From assembly GCA_029255685.2 (NCBI GenBank), contig CM055314.2, positions 948,399-1,012,398 on the forward strand: a stretch of 64,000 bases of DNA. Direction: 5' to 3'. Within the stretch, counting starts at the first letter, position 1, and each line of letters starts with the position of its first letter. The notes beneath the pieces are model-generated. The model did no database searches and had not been told where the DNA came from. It was given only the letters and a program-made list of their open reading frames with translations. Of this stretch, positions 1-16,318 are shown one piece after another. The DNA is from Silene conica (Eukaryota; Streptophyta; Magnoliopsida; Caryophyllales; Caryophyllaceae). The position numbers and the translations under genes were made by a program.

Positions 1-64
1 CCTAAAATATGTTATCAGAGGGAGTATATATCTTTGCCAAAGGGAAGTGGCAGGTGCTAGGGTC
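1..64. repeat. Intron flank with possible MITE end and left copy of 38 bp direct repeat
   Basis: This is non-satellite sequence left of the intronic array. Positions 27-64 recur at 2776-2813 on the far side of the array with one mismatch. The core is CTTTGCCAAAGGGAAG. Positions 16-24 (CAGAGGGAG, followed by TA) look like the right end of a Stowaway-type MITE, matching the end of the element at 1367-1563; the rest of that element would be outside the window. Confidence 0.6.
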
Positions 65-2775
65 TAGAAATAGACAAAATAAGTTCTATATTTTATTCTA
101 TTTTGTTTTCTGAAAAACCCGAGCATCCAATATTTCTTATCGGATATAATGAGCCTATTGAGAATGATTCAGGAAAAAAACAAATCGGGATCTAAAATGA
201 CCGAAAATGCCCGATTTTGAAGGTTATTATCCACCTTTTTTAGTGCAAAAAGGTCCCGAGATAACAATTCTCGAAATTCGCGCGATAATACTTTAATACC
301 ATATAAAAATGACTCAAGGTGTTAAAATTGGCATACGGTTTAAAATAGACACATTTAGAGACCCTAACAATATTTTAAAGGTCGTGTTTGAAATAGAAAA
401 AAGTTATCTATTTCCTAGGTTGTTTCGTGAAAAATCCAAGCATCCAATACTTATTATAGGATAAAATGAGCCTATAGACAAGTTTCAGAAAAAAAAAAAT
501 TCGGGTTCAAAAATGACCGAAAATAGCTGATTTTGAAGGTAAAATCCACGCTTTTTAGGCCAAAAAGGTCTTGGGATAAAAATTCTCGAAATTCTCATCA
601 TAGTACTTTAATACCATATAAAAATGACTCAAGGTCTTAAAATTGTTATATGGTTTAAAATAGACACGTTTAGACACTCTTACATTATTTTAAAGGTCAC
701 AATTGACATAGACAAAATGAGTTATATACTTTATTTTATGTTATTTTGTGAAAAGTTAAGTATCCAATATTTATTATAGGATTTAATGAGTCTATAGACA
801 AAGATTCAGAAAAAAAAAAATCGGTTTCTAAAATGACCGAAAATTGGCGATTTTGAAGGTTATTATCCACCTTTTTTAAGCCGAAAGATCTCGTGATTAA
901 AATTCTCGAAATTCGCACCATAATACATTAATATCATATAAAAATGACTCAACGTGTTAAAATTGACATATGGTTTAAAATAAACACATTTAGAGGCCCT
1001 AACATTACTTTAAAGGTCGTGTTGAAATAGACAAAATAAGTTATATACTTTATTCTATGTTGTTTCGTGAAAAATCCAAGCATCCAATACATATTATAGG
1101 ATATAATGAGCCCATGGACAAGGATTCAGGGAAAGAAAAATTTGGGTTCGAAAACGACCGAAAATAGCCGATTCTGAAGGTTATTATTTACGTTTTTTAG
1201 GCCAAAAAGGTCTCGGGATAAAAACTCTCGAAATTCTCACCATAGTACTTTAAAACTATATAAAAATGACTCAAGGTGTTAAAATTGACATACTGTTTAA
1301 AATAAACATATTTAGACTCTTACATTATTTTAATGGTCACAATTGACATAGACAAAATAAGTTATACTCCCTCCGAGTCGGAGTAATGGTTCTTACTTCC
1401 TTTTTGGTGCGAGTTTAGTGATGGTTCCTCTTTCCATTTTTAGTAACTTTTTTGTGGTCCAAAATCAATTCAGTGTGGGGAAGGGTGTTTTGTGTGGTTT
1501 AGAATCATTTCCTTATTTTTTATGCATAAAGGTAAAGGAACCATTACTATGACTCAGAGGGAGTATACTTTATTTTATGTTGTTTTGTGAAAAGTCTAGC
1601 ATCCAATATTTATTATAGGATATAATGAGTCTATAGACAAAGCTTCATAAAAAATATTTCGCTTTCTAAAATGACCGGAAATAGCCGATTTTGAAGGTTA
1701 TATCCACGTTTTTTAGGCCGAAAGGTTCCGAGATAAAAATTCTCGAAATTCGCACCATAGCACTTTAATACCATATAAAATGACTCAGGGTGTTAAAATT
1801 GGCATACGGTTTAAAATTGACACATTTAGAGACTCTTACATTATTTTAACAGGCGTGTTTGAAATAGACAAAATAAGTTATATACTTTAGTTTATGTTTC
1901 GTGATAAATTCAAGCATCCAATATTTATTCTAAGATATAATGAGCCTATAGATAAGGATTCAGGGAAAAAAATTCGGGTTCGAAAATGACCGAAAATAGC
2001 CGATTCTGAAGGTTACTATCTACGTTTTTTAGGCCAATAAGGTCTCGGGACAAAAATTCTTGAATTTCTCACCATAGTACTTTAATACCATATAAAAATG
2101 GCTCAATGTGTTAAAATTGACATACTGTTTAAAATAAATATATTTAGAGACTCTTACATTATTTTAATGGTCGCAATTGACATAGACAAAATAAGTTATA
2201 TACTTTATTTTATGTTGTTTTATGAAAAGTCTAGCATCCAATATAGACAAAAATTCATAGAAAAATATTTCGCTTTCTAAAATGACCGAAAATAGCCGAT
2301 TTTGAAGGTTATTATCCACGTTTTTTTAGGCCGAAAAGTCCCGAGATAAAAATTCTCGAAATTCGCACCATAGTATTATAATACCATATAAAAATGACTC
2401 AAGGTGTTAAAATTTGCATACGTTTTAAAATTGACACGTTTAGAGACTCTTACATTATTTTAACGGTCGTGTTTGAAATAGACAAAATAAGTTATATACT
2501 TTATTTTATGTTGTTTTATGAAAAGTCTAGCATCCAATATTTATTATAGGATATAATGAGTCTATAGACAAAGATTCAGAAAAAATATTTTGTGTTTTAA
2601 AATGACTGAAAATAACCGATTTTGAAGGTTATTATTCACGTATTTTTGGCCGAAAAGGTCCCGAGTTAAAAATTCTCAATATTCGCACCATAGTACTATA
2701 ATACCATATAAAAATGGCTCAAGGTGTTAAAATACGCATACGGTTTAAAATAGACATATTTAGAGGCCCTAACAT
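65..2775 (-). repeat. Intronic satellite array, ~8 degenerate monomers of ~320 bp
   Basis: About eight tandem copies of an AT-rich unit, with the recurring word gaccgaaaat near 197, 515, 835, 1157, 1675, 1990, 2283 and 2602. Steps are ~320 bp, apart from one inflated by a MITE and one shortened by a ~25-30 bp deletion near 2240. It is the reverse complement of the large array at 24695-60000. For the first six monomers two types alternate: units with ttcgca and units with tctcacc or tctcatc at the same place. The linkers alternate between gtcgtgtttgaaatag and gtcacaattgacatag. That gives a ~640 bp dimeric repeat. The array lies upstream of the first visible AUG3 exon, so it is intronic if the missing 5' exons lie to the left. 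No coding capacity is seen. Confidence 0.9.
1367..1563. mobile_element. Stowaway-type MITE (Tc1/mariner-like), 197 bp
   Basis: The element starts CTCCCTCCGAGTCGGAGTAA and ends in its imperfect inverted copy, TTACTATGACTCAGAGGGAG. The terminal repeats are about 26 bp with 3 mismatches. It is flanked by a TA duplication at 1365-1366 and 1564-1565. Removing the element and one TA restores the normal satellite word gttatatacttta, so it inserted into an existing monomer. It has no coding capacity. Confidence 0.92.
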
Positions 2776-2813
2776 TATATCTTTGCCAAAGGGAAGGGGC
2801 AGGTGCTAGGGTC
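2776..2813. repeat. Right copy of the 38 bp direct repeat flanking the intronic array
   Basis: This matches 27-64 with one mismatch. Ordinary intron sequence follows up to the splice acceptor at 2932-2933. Flanking direct copies of unique intron sequence suggest the satellite block was inserted, or captured during repair, with duplication of the target. Confidence 0.75.
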
Positions 2814-2933
2814 AAGAAATACATGTTCAATGATTAGATGTGGATGTGTGCCACTTGTTTTCCTCAGCATCAGCTTTTAAGGAAACCTGCTATAATACTT
2901 CTTTATAGCTTTTCTTTACATTAATCTTGGCAG

Positions 2934-8220
<5,287 letters not shown>

Positions 8221-8414
8221 TGTGCTTACTGCTTAGTGATGGACTGATGGCTGTACGTAACTTTGTAGTTAGAATTTGTATGCAATGTGCATGTGCATTT
8301 GTATTTAGTTCTGTACTTCTGTTTGTATGGGTTTGAAAGCTCTCTAATTGAGTAATTGGTCCCTCTTCTTTTGGCGAGTGATGATGGAACATGCGGTTTT
8401 ACCATTTTTTTTTC

Positions 8415-8582
8415 CAGCAGGTCTTGCTTGTGACGGGTTAATTCCGTCACAAGTTTGTGACCTCTCACAAAAAGGAAGAGGGGACAAGGTGGGGCACCCT
8501 TTATGTACTTTCCCACTCACCTCATGAATATTTTGTGAGAGGAAACAATATCCGTTACTGTCGTCACAAATGAGAATTTGTG
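8415..8582 (+). mobile_element. MITE-like element with CTTGTGACGG ends, copy 1
   Basis: It begins cagcaggtcttgcttgtgac and ends ccgtcacaaatgagaatttg, so both ends carry inverted copies of TTGTGACGG. Inside are ctctcacaaaaaggaagagg and a palindromic gtgagagg/cctctcac pair. Related copies lie at 17373-17533 (opposite orientation) and 10631-10796 (diverged). The superfamily is unclear and no target duplication was found. Confidence 0.75.
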
Positions 8583-9112
8583 TTTTTTATCTCGTTCGTT
8601 TACTCCTGAAATTTATTTCCAAAATGCCTTTTCACATTGCAATTGTTCGATTCATTTATTCTTTCCAAAAAAAATTCACATTTACATTCGTAAAGCATTA
8701 CATTTATACTCCTAGAGACTGAAAAATAATTAATTAAGCACTAGAGGGAGAAAAATAATTAATTAGTGCATAGAAAATTGAATATTATAAGTGTTTTTTT
8801 CTTCAATCTCAATCCTCCATATTGCTTAATCAAATCTCATCCCTTCATCACATTTTTCTTTTTATTTTGGGCTTTAAAACATCTTTTTTTTTTATCCCTT
8901 CATAACCCTTTATCTAGTTCATCAAATGACCTTTATAAGAACTTGTGGACTCAAAAAAGATGGACTCATAAGAACGTCAACGCACACTCTCTATCTATAT
9001 GGCATAAGCCATAAGTAGATTTATAATAGCAGATAACATTAAAATAATACGGTTAATATATTTTAATAGTAGGTTTGACTATTAAATTAAATTAGCAAAT
9101 TAAGAAAATGGT

Positions 9113-9338
9113 ATTTGGTAAATAGCAGATTACATGATAATTAGAACGGTTTCATATAAATTGAATACGCGAATACAATATGCTGCTATTGGAAGCATAT
9201 TCAAATATAGTAGATTCCGACCAATATGCTATCAGAATATGTTGTTTACGAAACACGTGAAAATAGTAGATTGCTTAACCAACCTACTAATTATGTCGAA
9301 ATCTACTAATTTCTTTCAATATGCTATTTACTAAACAT
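9113..9338. repeat. Inverted-repeat element, probable MITE remnant
   Basis: The outer arms are TTTGGTAAATAGCAGATT near 9113 and AATATGCTATTTACTAAAC near 9319. They are imperfect inverted copies flanking ~190 bp of AT-rich sequence that contains further inverted motifs (atatagtagatt and similar). It fits a non-autonomous DNA transposon, but the exact ends and target duplication are unclear. Confidence 0.5.
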
Positions 9339-9915
9339 CGTCGTAATTATTTTATTAGGCTCATACTCCCCCAATCAACTCCACTTTGCAAATCTTCCTT
9401 TTTCGTCTATTCAACTCCACTTTACATGTTTTCTCATTTGGCTAAAAAAATGACTATTTTATCCTCATTAAAAATCTATATTTACAAAAAATGTCATCCA
9501 TACCAACACTAATCCACCATAAAACCTCATCTTGATATTTTTTTAATATTTTTAATCTCTCCTTTTCTTTCCCTATATACTTTTAATAATTTTTTTAATC
9601 CGTTTCTTAATACCTATACGGAAAACAAACCTGCAAGGTGGAATCGAACCGGGCGGAGTATTTGTTACCAAATCAAGTGAAGGAGAAAAGGCAAGGGTTA
9701 AAATTCCCAAAAAGATGCAAGTGCAACTAGGTGGCTTGCATAAGATCAGAAGAATGCCACAAGCATTGCATATGATCCACTCATAATCTCACCACCAAAG
9801 TTAAGGCCTTACTTTTACTAAAAACACCCACAGAACCATCTTTTTGTTCAATTCTTTTTACATCTTATTATTATAATTATAATAATAAGCTTTAATAATT
9901 TCCAGTTACTGAAAC

Positions 9916-12900
9916 ATGGCTTGTTTATCAAGGTCAGCCATCTCAGTTGCTGCAAATTCATTGTGCAGCAGCAGCTCATTTTCATTGAAGCATTCATATC
10001 TTAAATTGGCAAAATTTGATTCTTCCAAATCTAGAATTAGAGCTTCTACTTCTGGTGGTGATGCTGAGGATTGCAATGTTGAGGAGTGTGCTCCTGATAA
10101 AGAGGTTTTCGTTTTTCTCTTTTTTTACTCATGTTGGTTCTATGGATTCCTGTTTAAAACGAGCATATCCGTCTCAAACTTAATAAATCCGACAAAATAG
10201 AATGTCTAAGACTCAGGTTAAAACTTGGGTGAAATTCGCAGGAAACTCGGGTTTAAGCATCCCAATAGCAAAATTTTGTGGATCATTCTTGTCCCGACTC
10301 CATGTCTAAATAGACTTCGAGCCTGTCACTCTCGGTAGTTTATCTAGTGTACGTGGTTTGTAGGCTATTACATATACTCGAGGTTTTACCTGGTGCGCAA
10401 CGAAGGTAGCGGCTGTTGTTCCCTAGTCATAAGAAAAAAAGCCTGTCTAAGACTAGCAAAAAAAAGAAAAGAAAACTATTCCCATTTATTCAACTGGGTG
10501 TTATTTGACCCGTTTTAATGTTGAGACGAATATGTCCTGACTCAGTTATGAATAGCTTGGTTATAGTTGCTGAAAGAAGAATTTTTTTTAGGGGGTGTTG
10601 ATATGATTACAGTAGAATTAATTGGTATATCAAAAATTCTCATTGAAGACGGGCATTATTCGTTACAAACTGAGGTCATATAGTGTCTCTCATATAATGC
10701 AAATTGCGCTATTAATACGATGCTACACTTTCTCTCACTTGCATGTCTACTTGCATTTTTGTGAGAGTAAAGTATCCGTCACAAGCAAGACTCTTTGTTG
10801 GCATATAGGCCCTTTTCTTTTCTGCTGAAACGAGCTAAATTGCATTAATTGGAGTAGAGCTTAATTGAACTAAATTGTGTGGAACCGAGGTGTTAATTTT
10901 GTGAAGAGGTTAATTGAACATAATTGATTGGACGTAAATAAAACTTAACGAAATACAACCAACCAAAATTGAAAAGAGCTGAAATTAAGCCAGAAAGAAC
11001 AAAGAACAGAGCCTAACTTATAATTTAGTGATGAACAAAACTCATCTGGCATTGAGCTTGTCTTGCATCTTATATGTTTCTTCTAACAAATACCTTAGCA
11101 ATACGCCAATACCGTATATCTTGTCTGTCTACTATGGGTTGTTTAGAGTCTCCAACACAATCGTTTTGCTTCTTTTTATTCGGTATGGGTCCGACATTAA
11201 GTATAGCCAAGCCGTGATCATTATGGCACTGAATCATCAGGTAGGGAAGGTGAGCGTGGAATGGTTAGCTGGAGAAAAGACGAGGGTGGCGGGTACATTT
11301 CCACCTCGGAAAAAAGGATGGACTGGTTATGTGGAGAAAGACACTGCTGGTCAGACAAATATATACTCAGTTGAGGTTAGTCATCCTTACACCTTCAACT
11401 ACTATACTACTATGCTATGTTACTCCGACTCTTCTAATTTCCTCGCGTATCCCTGTCCGACACTCGACACTCGACACTCGGACATGGGTATGAGCCATGG
11501 ACACTTCATTTTAGACCAAAATGTGCATATTTTTCAGTAGCCAAGTCCGACACTTGGACACGTACCCGTGTCGAGTACTTCTAAACGAGTCTGAGTAACA
11601 TAGCTACTATGTATTATTGTGTTGTTCTCTTGTTTACTGGGATTTTAGCACGACACCAGACGACTCCGCCAGACTTCTTTACCCTTTTTGAATTTAAAGT
11701 CACCGATAAATTGAGGTAAAAAATTTCACCTTCATCATGTTGCGGTACATTATAATGTCAAGTAACTGTAACAGTCGATACAACTTTCCATGAATATTCA
11801 TTATGATCTTTCGGTCTGTGTTTTTTTATCCCCGGAGAAGGTTGCGTACACAATTACTCATGCATGCTTCTAAGAATGCTCGTCAAATCCACTCTGATTG
11901 AATTACAAACAGTGCTACTACTATGTCATTTTAATGTCGATCTCACTGAATGATCCCCCCTCCCCTCCCCGTCACTAGTTTTCTTATAGAAAAAAGAAAA
12001 AGAATTCTCGTTAACTTAACTACATAGTTGATACCGGGGTTCTTACAGGGACCGCAACTCGGTGTTCATAATCAACCGAACCGCAATAACCGAACCGAAA
12101 AACCGAAAACCGTACATTTTTAAGGTTCGATTAACCGAACCATTAAATTTATCATGGACACGGTTCGGTTGAGGTTCGCAATTTTAGAAAAGAGGTTAAC
12201 CGCGAACCCAACCGTTCACAAAAAGTAAGCAAAAAGTTGAAATATTATATAAAAAATTGTTCTTTTATTTAATTAATAAGTGTTTCCAAATTCAAAAATG
12301 GTTAAAATAATTAATATTAAAGTTTCACTAATCAACTTTATTATTGACTATAATTAAATATTAAAAACTTAATTAAACTACTAGATAAAATTCTCGAAAA
12401 CTAAAGAAAAATTATATTTAACATGTTTATAGGTTAACCGGTAACCGAACCGCAAATAAGCGTTTAAAGTGGTTAACCGAATCGCTTATAACCGTTGGGA
12501 ACGGTGTTTTGCCAAACCGAACCGTGTGCGCCGCGAATGAACACCCCTAGTTATGACATAGGGTCTAAATCTTAGCAATTGATTACACACGATATTTAAT
12601 TATTATTAGTCGAACTTTCCAAATATTTCTCTATTCATCTAAAAACTCGCAAATAATTTCACAATCTAAAAGATCGAATCAGGCTGCCTACAATTGGTCA
12701 TGTACTAGTGTTCGACACACATACTCGAGTTTCTAGACTTACTCGGTCTGAATTTCTACTTCCATTTTTTCAGCCAACAGTTTACATCGCAGAGAGTGCG
12801 ATAAGCTCAGGAACAGCAGGTTCATCTTCAGATGGGGCAGAGAACACCGCGGCCATTGTAGCGGGTCTTGCCTTAATTGCTGTAGCAGCCGCGTCTTCAG

Positions 12901-13208
12901 TTCTCCTTCAAGTCGGTAAAAACACTCCTAATATTCAAACTACCATTTATTCAGGACCGTCACTCAGCTACTATATAACCAAGTTTAAGCCCGCGGAAAT
13001 CGTTGAAGCTTCTGAACCTAGCCCAATAGAGAGTCCATCTACCATGGAGTCCCAAAACACGGTGGTAGAGGCCCCACAGGAACAGGCTCCGGACGAATCA
13101 AGAAACACCGTTCCTGAGATTTCACAGGGAGAGGTAGTCGTTGAGTCGGGAAATCAGGTAGAATCTCCCAGTGTCGATGTGAATAATGTCGTAGCTGAAT
13201 CAAGCTAA
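9916..13208 (+). CDS. MPH1: MAINTENANCE OF PSII UNDER HIGH LIGHT 1, chloroplast thylakoid protein
   Basis: MPH1 is a thylakoid membrane protein that protects photosystem II during photoinhibition (known in Arabidopsis). Three GT-AG exons, all phase 0: 9916-10104, 11241-11375, 12774-13208 (TAA). Product 252 residues. Residues 1 to about 45 are Ser/Ala-rich with few acidic residues, as in a plastid transit peptide. Exon 2 has EWLAGEKTRVAG and PPRKKGWTGYVEKDTAGQTN. Exon 3 has YIAESAISSGTAGSSSDGAE and then one membrane segment (AAIVAGLALIAVAAASSVLL, about residues 135-154). After SGPSLSYYITKFKP comes a Pro/Glu/Ser-rich acidic tail. The domain order matches the family. The start is the first ATG and the only one giving a transit peptide. 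The introns are filled with a SINE and several MITEs, and the frame is intact. Confidence 0.93.
10214..10443 (+). mobile_element. SINE (ends ...GGTAGCGGCTG... A-tail), copy 1, MPH1 intron 1
   Basis: It shares cttgggtgaaatt near its start and the tail region gcgcaacgaaggtagcggct with the copy at 19820-20040, and ends in an A-rich tail. An 11 bp target duplication, TGTCTAAGACT, lies at 10203-10213 and 10444-10454. The internal promoter is degenerate. Confidence 0.8.
10631..10796 (-). mobile_element. MITE-like element with CTTGTGACGG ends, diverged copy 3, MPH1 intron 1
   Basis: It begins caaaaattctcattgaagac and ends atccgtcacaagcaagactc, the same terminal signature as the element at 17373-17533. 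The interior ttttgtgagag block is retained, and most of the rest has drifted. Confidence 0.65.
10808..11013 (+). mobile_element. Tourist-like MITE (PIF/Harbinger), copy 1, MPH1 intron 1
   Basis: It opens with ggcccttttcttttctgctg and closes with aagccagaaagaac...cagagcc, inverted ends shared with the elements at 13425-13647 and 18988-19244. The interior shares gtagagcttaa and ttaattgaacataattgatt. The TTA duplication is blurred here. Confidence 0.8.
11415..11603. mobile_element. hAT-type MITE, 189 bp, MPH1 intron 2
   Basis: The terminal inverted repeats are CTATGTTACTCCGACTC and GAGTCTGAGTAACATAG (one mismatch). An 8 bp target duplication CTACTATG lies at 11407-11414 and 11604-11611, typical of hAT elements. 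The interior is rich in tandem cgacactcg words. It immediately follows MPH1 exon 2. Confidence 0.9.
12058..12550 (-). mobile_element. hAT-like MITE with GGTTCGGTT repeats, MPH1 intron 2
   Basis: The right end TGAACACCCCTAG is the complement of CTAGGGGTGTTCA, a common end of plant non-autonomous hAT elements. The left end ctcggtgttcat is a diverged copy. Subterminal regions are packed with accgaacc/ggttcggtt motifs and the centre is AT-rich. No target duplication survives, so it is old. Confidence 0.7.
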
Positions 13209-13424
13209 AACCTTTATCTTCTAACTGTGAGTATGGTTGATGCACACACTAATACACTATAAAGCCTTCTCATCTCTATTTTTGGGTCATGTAATGTAAA
13301 GCTATTGTGAGTATGGTTTATGCATGCACTATAAATCTCGGAACCAAATTGCGCAAAGGCTCATGTCTGAGACAATAGTTTACGTATTTTTATTCCGGTC
13401 TACCCTAGCCATTAAGCTTCCTAA
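13209..13424. other. MPH1 3' UTR and flank
   Basis: It contains two near-copies of gtgagtatggttgatgca/gtgagtatggtttatgca (near 13227 and 13307) and a cactataaa word after each. This is a short local duplication. No gene is seen. Confidence 0.5.
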
Positions 13425-13647
13425 GGTGCTGTTCTTTCTGGCTTAATTTCAGCTCCTTTCAATTTTGCTTAGGTTTATTCCGTTAGGTTTTATTTACGTT
13501 TAATCAATTATGTTCAATTAATCTCTTCACAAAATTAATTTTTAATTCAACTAAATTCACTTCACCCCAATTTCACTCAATTTAGCTCAATTAAGTTATA
13601 CTCCAATTAATTCAATTCAGCTCATTTCAGCCGAAAAGAACAGGGCT
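13425..13647 (-). mobile_element. Tourist-like MITE, copy 2
   Basis: It begins ggtgctgttctttctggctt and ends agccgaaaagaacagggct, the reverse orientation of the copies at 10808 and 18988. TAA trinucleotides flank it at 13422-13424 and 13648-13650, fitting PIF/Harbinger target preference. Confidence 0.85.
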
Positions 13648-13963
13648 TAAGTCTTAATGGAAGATAGAAAGTGGCTTGTTAATGTCTATTACTGTGATAC
13701 AGTTGACCATATAACTCAACACGTCGGGCGAGTGAAGTGACATTAGATGTTTGGTAAGAAGTGGGTAGGGTAATGGTGGACGTGGTGACGTGTTGTCGGT
13801 AGATATGGGGTGGTAGTGGTTGAGGTGGTCACAAGGGTGGGCGGTGCAGGAAATGGGAAATGGGTGCTAACTACTGCGAAGAACGCTGAAAAAAAAAAAA
13901 GGTTTAAAAGAGTGAATGTAGTTGCTACGAACTGCTTGAAGGTGGCTTATCCCACCTGCATAT
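13648..13963. other. Intergenic, no gene seen
   Basis: This is GT-rich sequence with gtgg/ggtgg words. From about 13912 it becomes similar to the LINE relic that follows, with a short repeat of gttgctacg/attgctacg and actgcttgaagg/actgcttaaagg. Confidence 0.5.
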
Positions 13964-14156
13964 TGCTACGGACTGCTTAAAGGTGCTCCTGCAATTGGCT
14001 GGTTTAGAAGCAGCTGACCATCTTATTAAAGGAATCTTAGACGACTGTCATGATATTTCGAGTCTGTTTCACTTTCACTGTCTTAGTTTGTCTTTTGTTC
14101 CTAGAAGGTTTAATAGGGTTGCGCATGAGCTAGCTACTTGTGCTAACCATATGTAA
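13964..14156 (+). pseudogene. LINE reverse-transcriptase-associated RNase H fragment (relic)
   Basis: The frame reads ATDCLKVLLQLAGLEAADHL, then HDISSLFHFHCLSLSFVPRR and FNRVAHELATCAN, ending at TAA 14154-14156. The combination FVPRRFNRVAHELA is the hallmark C-terminus of the RNase H domain in plant L1-like LINEs. Only ~63 codons remain and no reverse transcriptase is present. A hAT MITE inserted exactly at the stop codon. Confidence 0.8.
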
Positions 14157-14797
14157 CTAGGGCAGAGTATGGATCAGGCATCTGATCCGAAACCATACTT
14201 CGGATCGGATATCCGATCCGAAAATCCAAAATTTCATCATCCATGATCTGATCCGAAATGATCGGATATCCGAAAAATTTAGTATCCGAAAATTTCGGAT
14301 CAATTATCCGATATCCGAGATCCGATCCGTGTAAATATATGTTGTCAAAACTGTAATAAAAAAAGAAAACTAGTGTAATAGTAAATTCCTTCGATATACA
14401 TTACAAAACATAAACCCGCTACCTACCAAGGAAAACTAGCATAATAGTTCGCCAAATACAAAGCCATATATCCACATACATAGCATTTCGAGCATAATAG
14501 TCCGCCAAATACGGATCGGAGATGAAATATAATATTTATGGATGAAACCTCAGATACGGATCGGAAATTAAACAGATATCGGGTATCCAATCCGATATTT
14601 GATATCCGATCCAATAACTTTCGTATATCGGATATCCAAATTTTTAAGCATTATATCCGTATCTGATTTGATATCCAAATATTTCGGATACGGATATCCG
14701 AGCCGAACCACTATTCGGATCAGATATCCATTATTTCGGATCAGATAAAGATCGAATGTCGGATCAATTCGAATCATCGGATTTTTTACTCAACTCT
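14157..14797. mobile_element. hAT-like MITE with GGATATCCGATCC repeats, 641 bp
   Basis: It is flanked by an 8 bp target duplication ATATGTAA at 14149-14156 and 14798-14805. The ends are ctagggcagagtatggatc and tactcaactct, loosely inverted. Both flanks are packed with short words such as ggatatccgatccg and aatttcggat, giving long self-complementary stretches. The AT-rich centre has no coding capacity. Confidence 0.85.
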
Positions 14798-14805
14798 ATA
14801 TGTAA

Positions 14806-15208
14806 TAGAGTTTCTTTTACACCTGACAAAAAAAAGTGAATGTAGAGTTGACGCAAATTGCGAACATATTGGCTTACCTAAAGAACATTATATTACTATT
14901 ACGGCTTTTAATACTAATGTGAGACTAATCCATATTTCTAAAAAAACTTCGAGTGAAACTATTTTATAGTTGGTGGATAGTATTCGCCTACTCGGGAAGT
15001 CATGCACTCGTTAGAGTACAAAAGCCGTTTCTGGGTATGTCCCTCACAAACTTGAGGCAAAATTATAACAAGCTTCACTCCCCTTTAAATAGGGCTTATA
15101 ACATACATTATTCATACAAATTACAAGTATCTAAGGGATCAAGTGTAGCTTTCAGAAACTGTTTCGGCACTTGCAAATAAATGAAAGAAACACAACCCAA
15201 AAAGGGTT
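14806..15208. other. Intergenic, nothing recognised
   Basis: The start probably continues the 3' end of the LINE relic (tagagtttcttttacacctg). The remainder is low-similarity AT-rich DNA. An open frame at 14953-15180 has no recognisable domain. Confidence 0.4.
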
Positions 15209-15620
15209 GGAACAAATTTATTGAACGTACATACATGACTTCAAAAATATCTACACAAGACATGTTCTCCAAAGTTACCGCGATCTTCCAATAAAGATGA
15301 TTGGGTATTGACAACTTACAGCTCCCTGCTGCATAACAAAGATGACTTGAAACACTAGGTTTACAAATCGGCAGAAAAGCCTCGAGACACTCGCAGAGTC
15401 GCAGTACAGCTTTCCTACCTCACTTCAACACTTGCATCTTGTTTTTGCTCCATGACTCCACAAGCATGTTCCACTTCTGAGTTCTGACACAGATGTACAG
15501 AGCTAAGACAAAGGCTCCTGTGACCAACTAACCATAGTTCGGGCCTAAGTTTCGTAATAAATTAAGGAATTGTATAACATTACAAGGAATCTTCGGGTTT
15601 TGGATTATGATGAAATAAAG

Positions 15621-16104
15621 TAGAGCGGATCAAATGACCCAGACCCGATGACCGACCCAGCCCAGCCCGATTTTTTCTCGGGTTTGGGCCTAATAGTTTG
15701 GCCCAAAGAGCCCGTGACCCAGCCCAAAATAAGCCCGATATAAATATAGGGCTGGGTTTGGGCCAACCTAAAGGCCCGATTTTTGGCTCAGCCCGACCCA
15801 AATTTTTTTAAAAAAAAAAAAATTCAAAAGTTGGAATCATATATCATATCACACTAATAATCCAATATCACTAATGCATTGAATTATCAACTCTGCGGAT
15901 ATTTTTATATTTTATCGTACACCTTTAGTTAGTGTACTACTAATTTTTTGTCAACTCATAAGTTATGTATGATACAATGGGATTGTTCTCCTACCAAAAG
16001 AGTCGAAGTCAAACACCTAAGACTTGAAAATTTTATTTCGTTGCTAATAGTTTGTTCACATATCCATTTTGATCCCGGCCCAGCCCGGCCCATGATCAGG
16101 TCTA
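15621..16104. mobile_element. hAT-like MITE with GGGCCGGGC/CCCAGCCC repeats, 484 bp
   Basis: An 8 bp target duplication AAATAAAG lies at 15613-15620 and 16105-16112. The ends are TAGAGCGGATCA and TGATCAGGTCTA (imperfect inverted). The left arm is dominated by cccagcccga, ggcccaa and gggctggg words that can pair with each other. No coding capacity. It sits in the presumed 3' region of the choline kinase gene. Confidence 0.88.
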
Positions 16105-16318
16105 AAATAAAGCATAATGGTTCATTAGATTGATGGGCCTCTTTATTGTGGAAGTAGTAGTCAGTAATTTTAATTCTCAACGTAATTTTTTTTATTATAG
16201 GTCATATGGAACAACCTTTGCGTGACTGGGTTAATCTGCGTTGTCTTGCTTCCCATTCACAAGTATAACTTGAGGCCAGAGCTGTTAGGCTGTCTTAAAC
16301 AGAATTCTAACTTGAGTG

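Larger units (their letters stand above)
8221..9915. other. Intergenic region between AUG3 and MPH1
   Basis: This holds the 3' UTR of AUG3, a MITE-like element (8415-8582), AT-rich DNA with an inverted repeat (9113-9338), and the MPH1 promoter and 5' UTR. A TATA-like CCTATATACTTT lies near 9573, and a pyrimidine-rich stretch precedes it. No gene is seen. Confidence 0.7.

Noticed and set aside
8226-8516. Open frames on the minus strand at the 3' end of AUG3
   Set aside because: They cover the AUG3 3' UTR and a MITE-like element; no conserved protein is recognised.
11028-11540. 170-codon open frame
   Set aside because: It is intron sequence read through into MPH1 exon 2 and the following MITE. 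Only 11241-11375 is coding.
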